Assembly: GCA_937897645.1 (NCBI GenBank)
Contig: CALCNV010000072.1
Coordinates: 1-54,899, forward strand
Length of the DNA: 54,899 bases
Direction of reading: 5' to 3'
Origin: an uncultured Lysobacteraceae bacterium
Lineage (GTDB): Bacteria; Pseudomonadota; Gammaproteobacteria; Xanthomonadales; Xanthomonadaceae
Shown one piece after another: positions 9,539 to 17,828 of the stretch (position 1 is its first letter; every line of letters begins with the position of its first letter). The position numbers and the translations under genes are program-made. The notes beneath the pieces are model-generated. The model had not been told where the DNA came from, made no database searches, and saw only the letters and a list, made by a program, of their open reading frames with translations.

Positions 9539-11615
9539 TTCGGTTGTTTTCCTCCTTGGCCTGGCCGTCGTGTGCTGGATCGGCATCGGCTACCTGGGTT
9601 CGAACCCCTTGGCGCTGCTGGTCACGCTGCTGATTGGTGTCGGTTATGTGTTTGGCGCGTTGGAACTGCTGCGCTATCGCCGGGCCACGGCCACGCTGGA
9701 GCACAGCGTTGCGGCGTTGTCCGCGCCGCCGTCCAGCCTGGAAGCATGGCTGGGCCAACTGGACCCTTCCCTGCGCAACGCAACGCGCCTGCGCATCGAA
9801 GGCCAACGCGTCGCGTTGCCCGGGCCGGCACTGACGCCTTACCTGGTCGGGCTGCTGGTGCTGCTGGGCATGCTGGGCACGCTGCTGGGCATGATGGCCA
9901 TGCTGCGCGGCACCGGCCTGGCGCTGGAAACCGCCACTGACCTGCAAGCGATCCGCGATTCACTGGCCGCACCGGTGAAAGGATTGGGCTTCGCCTTCGG
10001 CACCTCCATCGCCGGCGTCGCCACCTCGGCAATGCTGGGCCTGCTGTCCGCGCTGTGCCGGCGTGACCGCTTGCGCGTGGTGCAGTTGCTGGACATGGAA
10101 ATCGCGACCCGCTTGCGCATCCATTCGCAGGCCCACCAGCGCGAAGAAAGTTTCAAGCTGCTGCAGCGCCAGACCGAATTGATGCCCGCGCTGATCGAGC
10201 GCCTGCAGAGCATGATGGCCACCCTGGAACAGCAGAACCTGGCCGCGAACGAGCGCCAGGACAGCAGCCAGGAAGCCTTCCACCAGCGCACCGAAACCGT
10301 CTACACGCAACTCGCCACGTCCGTGCAGCAATCCTTGCAGGACAGCATCACCGCGAGCGCCAAGGCGGCCAGCGAAGCGCTCAAGCCGGTCATGGAAAGC
10401 ACCATGGCCGCCGTGGCACGCGAAACCACCGCACTGCATGGCACCGTCACCCACGCCGTCGAGCAGCAACTGCAGGCACTGACCAGCGGCTTTGAAACCA
10501 GCACGACCACCATTGCCGATCTCTGGAAGCAGGCACTGGGCGGACAGCAGCAGTCCAACGCGTCACTCACCACCGATCTGCGCGGCGCACTGGAGCAATT
10601 CAACGCGAGCTTCGAACAACGCGCTAGCGGTTTGCTGGATGGCGTCTCCACGCATCTGGATGCCACTGCAGGCCATGTCGCCGACGCCTGGACACAAGCC
10701 CTGTCACGGCAGCAGGAAGTCAACGCGACGCTCGCCGCCCAGCAGCAGGACGCGCTGGCCACGGCCTCCACTGCTTTCGAGCAACAGGCCAGCACGCTGC
10801 TGCGCAACGTGGACCAGTCGCACACGCAACTGCAAACCGCGCTGGCCGCGCAGGACCAGCAACGACTGGCGGCGTGGACGCTTTCGCTCACCGCCATGGG
10901 CAGCGCGCTACGCGAAGACTGGGCGCAGGCCGGTGCGGACGCGACCCGCCAGCAGCAGGAAATCTGCGACACCCTGGCACGCACCGCTAGCGAGATCACC
11001 ACTGGTGCGCAGGCGCATGCCAACGACACCATCGCCGAGATTTCCCGCCTCATGCACACCGCATCGGAAGCACCTAAGGCCGCCGCCGAAGTCATCGCCG
11101 AACTGCGCCAGAAACTTTCCGACAGCATGCTGCGCGACACTGCGCTGCTGGAAGAGCGCACCCAGTTGATGGGCACGCTGGAAACGCTGCTCTCGGCGGT
11201 CAACCATGCCTCCACCGAACAGCGCAGCGCCATCGATGCACTGGTCGCCACTTCGGCCGACCTGCTGGATCGGGTGGGCACGCGCTTCACCGACCATATC
11301 GAATCCGAAACCGGCAAGCTGGGCGCCGTCGCCGACCAGGTCAGCGTGGGCGCGGTGGAAGTGGCCAGCCTGGGTGAAGCCTTCAGTTCCGCCGTGCACG
11401 TGTTCGGCGATTCCAACGACAAACTGGCGACCCGCCTGCAGGGCATCGAAGACGCGCTGGAAAAATCGCTGGCACGCAGTGACGAGCAACTGGCCTATTA
11501 CGTGGCCCAGGCCCGCGAAGTCATCGACCTGAGCATGCTGGCGCAGAAGCAGATCATCGAAGACATGCAGCAGCTTTCCACGCAACGCGCACTGGCGGGA
11601 GCCGAAGCGGCATGA
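9519..11615 (+). CDS. MotA/ExbB/ZorA-like channel protein with long coiled-coil tail and DUF802-type repeats
   Basis: A 698-residue membrane protein. Four membrane segments (about 8-26, 31-50, 107-128 and 155-180) with a 55-residue loop between the second and third reproduce the MotA/ZorA topology. LLGMLGTLLGMMAM and GLGFAFGTSIAGVATSAMLG match the two conserved helices of the MotA/TolQ/ExbB family. Residues 181-698 form a cytoplasmic, Gln/Ala/Thr-rich, nearly uninterrupted helical tail. Inside it an ~55-residue unit is repeated (about 333-387 and 388-442; ADxWxQALxxQQxxNAxL), which I recognise as DUF802. I start at the ATG at 9519, preceded by AGGGACG and inside the 3' end of the previous gene; an upstream in-frame start would add residues that only shadow that gene. 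Its 3' end overlaps the next gene as ATGA. Confidence 0.85.
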   Translation: MFRHLLDSVVFLLGLAVVCWIGIGYLGSNPLALLVTLLIGVGYVFGALELLRYRRATATLEHSVAALSAPPSSLEAWLGQLDPSLRNATRLRIEGQRVALPGPALTPYLVGLLVLLGMLGTLLGMMAMLRGTGLALETATDLQAIRDSLAAPVKGLGFAFGTSIAGVATSAMLGLLSALCRRDRLRVVQLLDMEIATRLRIHSQAHQREESFKLLQRQTELMPALIERLQSMMATLEQQNLAANERQDSSQEAFHQRTETVYTQLATSVQQSLQDSITASAKAASEALKPVMESTMAAVARETTALHGTVTHAVEQQLQALTSGFETSTTTIADLWKQALGGQQQSNASLTTDLRGALEQFNASFEQRASGLLDGVSTHLDATAGHVADAWTQALSRQQEVNATLAAQQQDALATASTAFEQQASTLLRNVDQSHTQLQTALAAQDQQRLAAWTLSLTAMGSALREDWAQAGADATRQQQEICDTLARTASEITTGAQAHANDTIAEISRLMHTASEAPKAAAEVIAELRQKLSDSMLRDTALLEERTQLMGTLETLLSAVNHASTEQRSAIDALVATSADLLDRVGTRFTDHIESETGKLGAVADQVSVGAVEVASLGEAFSSAVHVFGDSNDKLATRLQGIEDALEKSLARSDEQLAYYVAQAREVIDLSMLAQKQIIEDMQQLSTQRALAGAEAA

Positions 11616-12271
11616 GTGTCGACTTCAACGCGGAAGTCGATGGCGAAGGAGACAGCACGGCCCCCGTCTGGGCCGCGTTCGGCGACCTGATGTCAGTGCT
11701 GCTGGGTGCCTTCGTGCTGATCCTGGTAGGCGTGATTGCGGTGCAGCTGCAACTCGAGATGAAGCTGCAGGAAGAAATCGCCCAGCGCAAGATCGAAACC
11801 CAGCGGCGCGAGACTTTGGAGCAGGCCTTGGCCGGGCCGCTGGCCGCAGGCCGCATCACCCTGGTGGATGGCCGCATCGGCATTCGCGGTAACGTGCTGT
11901 TTGCATTGAACTCCGACCAGTTGCAGCCGGAAGGACGCGAGGTATTGAAGAGCCTGGCGGGACCGTTGGCCGAGTACCTGCACGCCCGCGATGAAGCACT
12001 GATGGTCAGCGGCTTCACCGACAACCGGCAGGTCAGTGGCAGCAATGAAAAATACGCCGACAACTGGGAGCTCTCCGCACAACGCGCCCTCACCGTTACA
12101 CGCGCCCTGATTGCCGAAGGCGTACCCGCCACTTCCATCTTCGCCGCTGCATTCGGTGCTGAACTGCCGGTAGGTTCCAATGGCAGCGAAGCCGGACGTG
12201 CCAGCAACCGCCGCGTTGAAATGGCCCCGGTGCCACGCCTGAAACAGACTACGCAAGCCGATGCCAAGTAA
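11612..12271 (+). CDS. MotB/ZorB-like OmpA-family protein
   Basis: A 219-residue partner of the channel protein. It has a short cytoplasmic N-terminus, then one membrane helix (about 19-46, WAAFGDLMSVLLGAFVLILV) with an Asp at position 25. This is where MotB, TolR and ZorB carry the ion-binding aspartate. A short helix leads to a periplasmic OmpA-like peptidoglycan-binding domain (about 100-210; MVSGFTDN, NWELSAQRALTVTRALI and ASNRRVEM). There is no signal peptide, as expected for a stator B subunit. A 4-base overlap with the previous gene and an 11-base overlap with the next indicate translational coupling. Together with the preceding gene it should form a 5:2 ion-driven stator; that stoichiometry is inferred from family knowledge. 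Confidence 0.88.
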   Translation: MSVDFNAEVDGEGDSTAPVWAAFGDLMSVLLGAFVLILVGVIAVQLQLEMKLQEEIAQRKIETQRRETLEQALAGPLAAGRITLVDGRIGIRGNVLFALNSDQLQPEGREVLKSLAGPLAEYLHARDEALMVSGFTDNRQVSGSNEKYADNWELSAQRALTVTRALIAEGVPATSIFAAAFGAELPVGSNGSEAGRASNRRVEMAPVPRLKQTTQADAK

Positions 12272-12908
12272 GCCGACGCCCGACTTCGCAATCCTGGACG
12301 CCTGGCGCGAACAGGGGGCGGACCGCCTCAATCCCCTCGCCTTCCATTACATGTTGGCGCTGCAACGACGCGTCGCCGCGTATGACGGCGATGCACGGCA
12401 GGCGTTGCAGGAAAAACTGTCGACACGCATCGCTGACTATGCAGCGGAACTCGAGCGGACTACTCCGTGCACTGCAAACAGCCACAGCGTGGTATCGCTG
12501 ACCGCACTTGCCACACTGAGCCAGGAACTCGACCTGCGCGCCAGCGCACGCAACATGCGTACAAGCACGAGTACCGACACCGCGTCGCACCAGGCACTTC
12601 CGGAAATGGTCGTGCTGCAAGACTTGCGCAAGCTCTGGTCCCGCGTGCATACCCGCAGCCAGGTACGACGCTCGCTGCAGCCGTCACCCGAGAACACCGG
12701 CCCGCTCAATTCCAGCCACCTGGTGCACCGCTCGCTCACCCTGATGCGCGCGACGTCACCCGGTTACCTGGAGCATTTCCTTGCGTATTCGGATGCCCTG
12801 TCATGGCTGCAACAACTGGGCGACCACGGCGTGCTTGCAGCCCAGGACACGGTTCAGCCTGCGCGCATGCGACCGCGTGCGCCCAGGAAGCCGCGCCCAC
12901 CACGCTGA
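12261..12908 (+). CDS. DUF2894-type protein, last gene of the stator operon
   Basis: A 215-residue soluble protein. The conserved block QDLRKLWSRVHTRSQVRRSL followed by PENTGPLNSSHLVHRSLTLM and SPGYLEHFLAYSDALSWLQQL (about 118-195) is the part I associate with DUF2894. The C-terminus is very basic (RMRPRAPRKPRPPR), which may bind nucleic acid or acidic surfaces. It has no membrane segment. It overlaps the OmpA-like gene by 11 bases. The next gene, 73 bases away, converges on it. No function is known to me; the tight linkage suggests a cytoplasmic partner of the coiled-coil tail. Confidence 0.75.
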   Translation: MPSKPTPDFAILDAWREQGADRLNPLAFHYMLALQRRVAAYDGDARQALQEKLSTRIADYAAELERTTPCTANSHSVVSLTALATLSQELDLRASARNMRTSTSTDTASHQALPEMVVLQDLRKLWSRVHTRSQVRRSLQPSPENTGPLNSSHLVHRSLTLMRATSPGYLEHFLAYSDALSWLQQLGDHGVLAAQDTVQPARMRPRAPRKPRPPR

Positions 12909-12981
12909 CCGGCGCAAGCCCAGCACACCCATCGAGTTGATGGCCCTGTGGCGGCGGCAGTTGAACCGCGGCCTTGTCGAT

Positions 12982-13356
12982 TTACCAGAAGCTGTCACTT
13001 TCGCGCTCGCACACAGCCTTGACGCAGTGCTCGGCCATCCTGCGGATCAGGTCTTCGGGGAACTCGGCGTCATAGCGTACCTTGAGCATGTTCGCGGTCG
13101 TGTCGTGGTTTTCCAGTTCCTTGCGGAACTTCTCCATCGCCGCCTGCATCGGCGCGAAGCTGACGTGCGCCTTGTGCGCGGAGAAGGCGAACACGAAGCG
13201 CGGCTCCACGAAGAACGGGTTTCCCCACTTGATCGCTTCCTCGGCCTCGGGCGCGACGCTTTTGAGCAGCGCGTACAGCCGCCGCAGGTGCGGCTGGCCC
13301 TCGGGCGGAGCGGCCTGGATATAGGCGGCGATCGTGGTCGGACGCTTGCTTGCCAT
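12982..13356 (-). CDS. DUF1801 (YdhG-like) small protein
   Basis: A 124-residue cytoplasmic protein of the DUF1801/YdhG family (some members are called iron chaperones; function is not settled). The family pattern is visible: TIAAYIQAAPPEGQPHLRRL, then EEAIKWGNPFFV and FAFSAHKAHVSFAP. I start at the internal ATG at 13356, which has a GAGG Shine-Dalgarno and gives the family-typical N-terminus; the longer frame from 13437 adds a low-complexity leader without a ribosome site. It converges with the stator operon. A 129-base gap without notable features separates it from the next gene. Confidence 0.8.
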   Translation of the reverse strand: MASKRPTTIAAYIQAAPPEGQPHLRRLYALLKSVAPEAEEAIKWGNPFFVEPRFVFAFSAHKAHVSFAPMQAAMEKFRKELENHDTTANMLKVRYDAEFPEDLIRRMAEHCVKAVCERESDSFW

Positions 13357-13485
13357 CTCGTGCCCTCGGCGTGCTTTCTTGCTGGAGTCTTGCACGACTG
13401 GCCTGCAAGTAGAACCCTCACCGTCCTCCGGGCGCACCCGGGGAAAATGCAGGCCTCCACTTCACAGCGTCAGCCTGCGCACCCG

Positions 13486-14439
13486 TCAACGCGTTGCTAT
13501 CTGTCCGCTCGGCGCCGGCCTGATGCGACGGTACAACTGGATGGCCAGGGCGATCAGCGTGCAAGCGACGATCAAAACCATGACGAACTTTGCCGCGCGG
13601 TCGCTGTCGGGCGACATGAATATCGGGCCGTCCAGCACAGTCCACATCATCACCACGCACATGGCCAGGCTCAGCCATATACCGACGCGACGCATGGCGG
13701 GCGACCAGCGACCCTGCACCATCACCACCATGAAGAGGGGGATATTGACCAGGATGAGCCCAAGCAACCAGGGCGCCTGGCGATGCAGGAAAGAATCCGT
13801 GTAGGTAAGCGCTTCGTATGCGGCGGGCGCCGCGTGGCCGCCCCAGAAGAAGTCCAGTATCCAGTGCGGGTCCATCAGCAGGAATACGCCGCACAGGATG
13901 CCGACGATGCCCAACACAAGGCTGGCGCGACCGCCCTGGATGCGATCGCCGGCACGCGGTTTCCAATTCGACGCCTGGGGCGACGAACGCCGGCGAGCCA
14001 GCGCTGCCATGCCGAAGTAGGCGACCAGCACGCCCGGCCACCACAGCGAACCCACCAGCGAACTGAACAACCATTGCCCGATCATGGTCAGGACTTCGGC
14101 GACCGAGCCAAACGGTTGCGAGAGCCGCTCCAGCAATCCGGCAATCCAGATGATCGCCATGCCGATGACGGTGAGCCGCAGGAAGCGGTGCCCGTCGGCA
14201 GGATCGATGATGGTCAGCGTGGGACGATAGCGCGCGGCCACTTCTTCAGGCCGGCCAAAGGCCTGCAGGAACCCGATCGCCATCGCCGCATCCACGCTGC
14301 GTCCACTTTCCTCGGCCTTGCCTTGCAATTCTTCGTTGATCAGCGCGCGCAGCTCGAACGCCACGTCGTTGCGTTGCTTGCGCGGCAGTTGCAGGGCCAC
14401 CTCGGTCACGTAGGACTCGATTACGTCATTCGCGTTCAT
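13486..14439 (-). CDS. HAAS-domain membrane protein, partner of PadR regulator
   Basis: A 317-residue integral membrane protein. The N-terminal ~80 residues (MNANDVIESYVTEVALQLPR, then RNDVAFELRALINEELQ and AFGRPEEVAARYRP) form the small helical HAAS-type domain commonly encoded just after PadR-like regulators. About six hydrophobic segments follow. Its start overlaps the padR end: an ATGA overlap gives one possible ATG at 14445, but the second ATG at 14439 has AGAGGA six bases upstream, so I use that. Translation should be coupled to padR. The role is unknown; such pairs often respond to membrane-active compounds. Confidence 0.8.
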   Translation of the reverse strand: MNANDVIESYVTEVALQLPRKQRNDVAFELRALINEELQGKAEESGRSVDAAMAIGFLQAFGRPEEVAARYRPTLTIIDPADGHRFLRLTVIGMAIIWIAGLLERLSQPFGSVAEVLTMIGQWLFSSLVGSLWWPGVLVAYFGMAALARRRSSPQASNWKPRAGDRIQGGRASLVLGIVGILCGVFLLMDPHWILDFFWGGHAAPAAYEALTYTDSFLHRQAPWLLGLILVNIPLFMVVMVQGRWSPAMRRVGIWLSLAMCVVMMWTVLDGPIFMSPDSDRAAKFVMVLIVACTLIALAIQLYRRIRPAPSGQIATR

Positions 14440-14441
14440 CG

Positions 14442-14777
14442 TCATTCCTCTATCAGCAGTATGTCCATGGCGCCGTTGATGCCCCGCCATGACTCGGTGA
14501 GTTTTTTCAGCAGCGTCTTGCCCTCGGCATTCAGCGCGTAGTAGCGCCGTGGCGGGCCTTCCTTGATCTTCCATTCGCTTTTCAGCACGCCCTGCGCTTC
14601 GAGGCGGCGCAGCAAGGGGTAGAGCGTGCCCTCTTCGATCGGCATCCCCTTGTCCGCAAGCGCCTGCCGCAGCTCGTAGCCGTAGCGCGGGGTGCGCAAT
14701 TGCGAGAGCGTGGCCAGGACCACGGCACCGCGCCGCAGCTCCAGCTCGAGTTTTCCGAATGCGTCCATATCAGCCAT
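14442..14777 (-). CDS. PadR-family transcriptional regulator
   Basis: A winged-helix regulator of 111 residues (from MADMDAFGKLELELRRGAVV). RYGYELRQALADKGMPIEEG then TLYPLLRRLEAQGVLKSEW is the PadR DNA-binding wing, followed by PRRYYALNAEGKTLL. The start is placed at the ATG at 14777 because a near-consensus promoter ends seven bases upstream, implying a leaderless message. The frame remains open to a TTG at 14813, but that TTG is part of the -35 box. It probably represses itself and the downstream membrane protein through the palindrome over the promoter. Confidence 0.88.
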   Translation of the reverse strand: MADMDAFGKLELELRRGAVVLATLSQLRTPRYGYELRQALADKGMPIEEGTLYPLLRRLEAQGVLKSEWKIKEGPPRRYYALNAEGKTLLKKLTESWRGINGAMDILLIEE

Positions 14778-14813
14778 GTCGCGCACAGTACTGTGCGATG
14801 CACAGTATGTCAA
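14778..14813 (-). promoter_or_regulatory. padR promoter (leaderless) with overlapping palindromic operator
   Basis: Read on the minus strand: a perfect -35 TTGACA (14808-14813), exactly 17 bases, then -10 TACTGT (14785-14790), then seven bases to the ATG. Transcription would begin at or one base before the start codon, so the message is leaderless. A perfect 16-base palindrome CGCACAGTACTGTGCG (14782-14797) covers the -10, and a third half-site TGCACAGTA lies next to it at 14799-14807. This is a plausible PadR autoregulatory operator. Confidence 0.75.
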
Positions 14814-14897
14814 CCGCAGTTTTCCGCCGCCGATAAACGGCGTTCTTGAATCAGTCCAGATGGGAGCCGCTTGGCCCGACTAGAGCGGCGGCCCGTG

Positions 14898-15593
14898 TCA
14901 ACGCGAGGCGCGCAGGGCGCGCTGTTCTTCCAGCGTAAGCGCGACGTTGTTGCGCAGGTAGGCGGGCTCGATGCGCTCGGGCGCAACGGCCTCGCCACGC
15001 GCGTACGCGGCCACAGCCAGGCGTGCCACGTCGGCGGCATGCGGCAGCACGCTGGCATCGATGCTCGCGAGCTGGTTGCCCAGGTGCGATGCCAGTGCAC
15101 CCTCAACTGCACCAAAGCCCGTGCCCACGGCATGCCAACCGCCCGCATCATCCGGCAGGGTGACCGCTTGTGGCGCGCAGACGATTTCAGTGGAGACCGC
15201 AACCAGTTCATCGCCATGGCGCTCGAACGCGCCGACATAGACTTCACCCATGCGCGCATCGATGGCGGAGAGGATGCGGTTCTCCGTCGATTGCGCTGCG
15301 ATCACCTGCAAGGTGGAAACTGCGACCACCGGCTTGTCCAGCGCCAATGCAATCCCTTGCGCGATGGCGATGGCCAAACGCACGCCGGTGAATGCACCTG
15401 GGCCACGGCTGATGGCAATGAGGTCGAGTTGTGAGCGCTTGATGCCGGCTTCGGCCAGTAGTGCCTCGGCCCACGGCAGCGCATATTCCGCATGCAACCG
15501 CGGCGCGACTTCGTGGCGCTCGATGATCTCGCCATCCAGGTACAGGGCGACGGAGCAGGCCTCGGTGGCGGTTTCAAAAGCGAGCAGCTTCAT
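14898..15593 (-). CDS. tsaB: tRNA threonylcarbamoyladenosine biosynthesis protein TsaB
   Basis: A 231-residue ASKHA-fold protein that partners TsaD in making the t6A37 modification of ANN-decoding tRNAs. The N-terminal MKLLAFETATEACSVAL and SRGPGAFTGVRLAIAIAQG are diagnostic. The start at 15593 has AGGA upstream and overlaps the last 20 bases of the helicase gene, so the two are probably coupled; a longer frame from 15641 only adds an arginine-rich non-family leader. The 84-base stretch between its stop side and padR shows no clear terminator. Confidence 0.93.
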   Translation of the reverse strand: MKLLAFETATEACSVALYLDGEIIERHEVAPRLHAEYALPWAEALLAEAGIKRSQLDLIAISRGPGAFTGVRLAIAIAQGIALALDKPVVAVSTLQVIAAQSTENRILSAIDARMGEVYVGAFERHGDELVAVSTEIVCAPQAVTLPDDAGGWHAVGTGFGAVEGALASHLGNQLASIDASVLPHAADVARLAVAAYARGEAVAPERIEPAYLRNNVALTLEEQRALRASR

Positions 15594-17604
15594 ACCAGTC
15601 CTGTTCTGTGTCCGGCGCGGTGGCGGTAGGCGACGGCTCAATGCCGAAGAAGCGTTCCACGTCCGCCAATTCGCGCGTGCGGGCGAAAGGAGGCAATGAA
15701 TCGAGGAATATCTTGCCGTAGGGCTTGCCGGTCAAGCGCGGATCGCACAATACCAGCACGCCACGGTCGGTCTCGCTGCGGATCAAACGGCCCACGCCCT
15801 GCTTCAGCGCGATCACCGCCTGCGGCAACTGCTCGTCGCGGAACGGATTGCCGCCATCGCGCCGGATCGCTTCCAGCCGCGCCTCGAATACCGGATCGTC
15901 GGGCGCGGCAAACGGCAGCTTGTCGATGACCACGACGGACAACGCATCGCCGACCACGTCCACGCCTTCGCGGAAACTGGCGGCGCCCAGCAACACCCCA
16001 TTGCCGGACTCGCGGAATTTCTGCAGCAAGGTGGCGCGTGGCGCTTCGCCCTGCACGAACAGCGGCCACGGCGCGTCACGCAGCGTCTCCGCCGCCTCAC
16101 GCAGTGCGCGATGGGAGGCGAACAACACGAAGGCGCGCCCCTTGGAAGCCTGAAGCACGGGATACAACGCCGCGATCATCGCCGTTCCAAAACCGCGCAT
16201 ATTGGGCTCCGGCAGGTTCTGCGGCAGGTAGCACATGGCCTGCTTCGGCCAGTTGAAGGGACTGGGCTGCAACAAGGTCGTGGGATCTTGCAAGCCAAGA
16301 CGCAAGGCTACGTGGTCGAAACTTCCACCCACGGCCAGCGTGGCCGACGTGAACACCCAGGCCGCATGCGATTTTTCGCGGTGTTCGCGCAACGGGCCGG
16401 ACACATCCAGTGGTGTGCGCTGACAACGGAAGCCGCGCTGGGTCAATTCGTACCAGAGCACGTCGTTGGATGAAAGCGGTGCTTCGCTGTCGACATCGAC
16501 CAGACGATTTTCGTCTGGATTGTTTTCATCACCCAGCCAACGCGCGAGGCGAGTCGCCGAATCCTTGGCACGGACCGCACAGGCATCCAGTCCCAACGAA
16601 GCCTCGGCCACCGCCACCACGGCTTCGATCAGGTGTTGTATCGAGGACGTGAGGGCATCGAAAGCCTCGCGCACTTCCGGCTTGGCGAGTGCGCGCTGGC
16701 GCGTACCGCGCGTGGGCAGGCCTTCCATGCCGGCACGCAGTTCACGCAAGGATTGTTCCAGCGCGCGCACCGGCACCTGCAGCGCCGCCAATGCGCCGGG
16801 CACGTCCTTGCATTCGGCCAGGCAGTCGCGCGCCAACTCCTGCAACGGACGCATGCCGAAACTTTCGCCAAAGAAATTCGCCGCCAGTTCCGGCAACTGG
16901 TGCGCCTCGTCGATGACGAAGGCTTGCGCCCCGGGGAGGATTTCACCGAAGCCCTCCTGTTTCAGTGCCAGGTCGGCCAGCAGCAGGTGATGGTTGACCA
17001 CCACGATGTCGGCCGATTGCGCGCGCTGCCGCGCCTGCACCACGAAACAGTCGCCCCAGAAGGGGCAGTCGGTGCCCAGGCAGTTGTCGTTGGTGGAGGT
17101 GACCATGGGCAACAGCGGTGAGTCGTCCGCTAGCGCTTCCAGTTCGGCCATGTCGCCGAACTGGGTGCGTCCGCCCCAGGACACGATGCGTTGGAACTGG
17201 GAAATCTGTTCGCGCGTGGTGAAGCGTGGTTCGCCCTTGGCCTGCTCCAGCCGGTACTTGCACAGGTAGTTGGCACGGCCTTTCAGCAAGGCGGATTTCA
17301 GGCCGGTTCCCAGTGCATTGCGGACACGTGGCAGGTCGCGGTGGTACAGCTGGTCCTGCAACGCACGCGTGCCGGTGGAGATGATGGTCTTCAACCCGGA
17401 CAACAGCGCGGGCACCAGGTAGGCGAAGGTCTTGCCGGTGCCGGTGCCGGCTTCGGCCAGCAGCACTTCGCGACTCTCGAACGCTTCGGCAATCGCGGCC
17501 GACAAGCGCTGCTGCGCCTCGCGCGTCACGAAGCCGTCGATTTGCGCGGCAAGTGCCCCGCCCTCGCTCAGCGCTTCGTGGGTGGCATCAGCGAGTCGGG
17601 ACAT
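15574..17604 (-). CDS. YoaA/DinG-type ATP-dependent DNA helicase
   Basis: A superfamily 2 (XPD-like) DNA helicase of 676 residues. Walker A is AEAGTGTGKT (50-59) and Walker B is VIDEAH. Cysteines of the form LCKYR...CLGTDCPFWGDC match the four-Cys iron-sulfur cluster of the family. The C-terminal RecA domain shows VFTSATL, SFREGVDV and QGVGRLIRSETDRG. Such enzymes unwind forked or R-loop structures during DNA repair. I start at the ATG at 17604 (MSRLADATHEAL); the longer frame translates repeat DNA. Followed, with overlap, by tsaB. It resembles YoaA more than DinG in gene context, but I leave the symbol empty. Confidence 0.9.
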   Translation of the reverse strand: MSRLADATHEALSEGGALAAQIDGFVTREAQQRLSAAIAEAFESREVLLAEAGTGTGKTFAYLVPALLSGLKTIISTGTRALQDQLYHRDLPRVRNALGTGLKSALLKGRANYLCKYRLEQAKGEPRFTTREQISQFQRIVSWGGRTQFGDMAELEALADDSPLLPMVTSTNDNCLGTDCPFWGDCFVVQARQRAQSADIVVVNHHLLLADLALKQEGFGEILPGAQAFVIDEAHQLPELAANFFGESFGMRPLQELARDCLAECKDVPGALAALQVPVRALEQSLRELRAGMEGLPTRGTRQRALAKPEVREAFDALTSSIQHLIEAVVAVAEASLGLDACAVRAKDSATRLARWLGDENNPDENRLVDVDSEAPLSSNDVLWYELTQRGFRCQRTPLDVSGPLREHREKSHAAWVFTSATLAVGGSFDHVALRLGLQDPTTLLQPSPFNWPKQAMCYLPQNLPEPNMRGFGTAMIAALYPVLQASKGRAFVLFASHRALREAAETLRDAPWPLFVQGEAPRATLLQKFRESGNGVLLGAASFREGVDVVGDALSVVVIDKLPFAAPDDPVFEARLEAIRRDGGNPFRDEQLPQAVIALKQGVGRLIRSETDRGVLVLCDPRLTGKPYGKIFLDSLPPFARTRELADVERFFGIEPSPTATAPDTEQDWYEAARF

Positions 17605-17635
17605 GGGACAGCGAATAATCCTGGGATATGAAAAT

Positions 17636-17660
17636 CCCCTCCCCTGTTTACGGGGGAGGG
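17636..17660. repeat. Short G/C-run palindrome upstream of the helicase
   Basis: CCCCTCCCC and GGGGAGGG arms flank a short TGTTTAC loop and are followed by CTGGGGTGGGGG. Similar purine-run palindromes are scattered through many Xanthomonadales genomes, from memory. It lies just upstream of the helicase start and next to the REP pair at 17706-17774. Confidence 0.55.
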
Positions 17661-17705
17661 CTGGGGTGGGGGAAACGGCCTCACGTGAAGCCGTGAAAAT
17701 GCTTT

Positions 17706-17774
17706 TGTAGATCCGAGCTTGCTCGGAGGCTCTTTCCATCGCGCCAAGAGCATCCGAGCAAGCTCGGACCTACA
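17706..17774. repeat. REP pair with TCCGAGCAAGCTCGGA core
   Basis: Two 29-base arms (17706-17734 and 17746-17774) are near-perfect reverse complements around an 11-base centre. Each arm contains a self-complementary core (TCCGAGCTTGCTCGGA or TCCGAGCAAGCTCGGA). A second copy of this family is at 47560-47622, sharing 21 identical bases in one arm. It sits between the helicase and the lipoprotein gene. Confidence 0.75.
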
Positions 17775-17828
17775 TGCTGCGGCGGGATATCGAGAAGTTT
17801 ACCGGCTATGACCCAAGGCCGGGCACCG

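Noticed and set aside
8825..12908. Calling the stator operon a bona fide Zorya defence system.
   Set aside because: Only the ZorA/ZorB-like plan is present. No zorC, zorD helicase or zorE nuclease follows, and no other defence genes are nearby.
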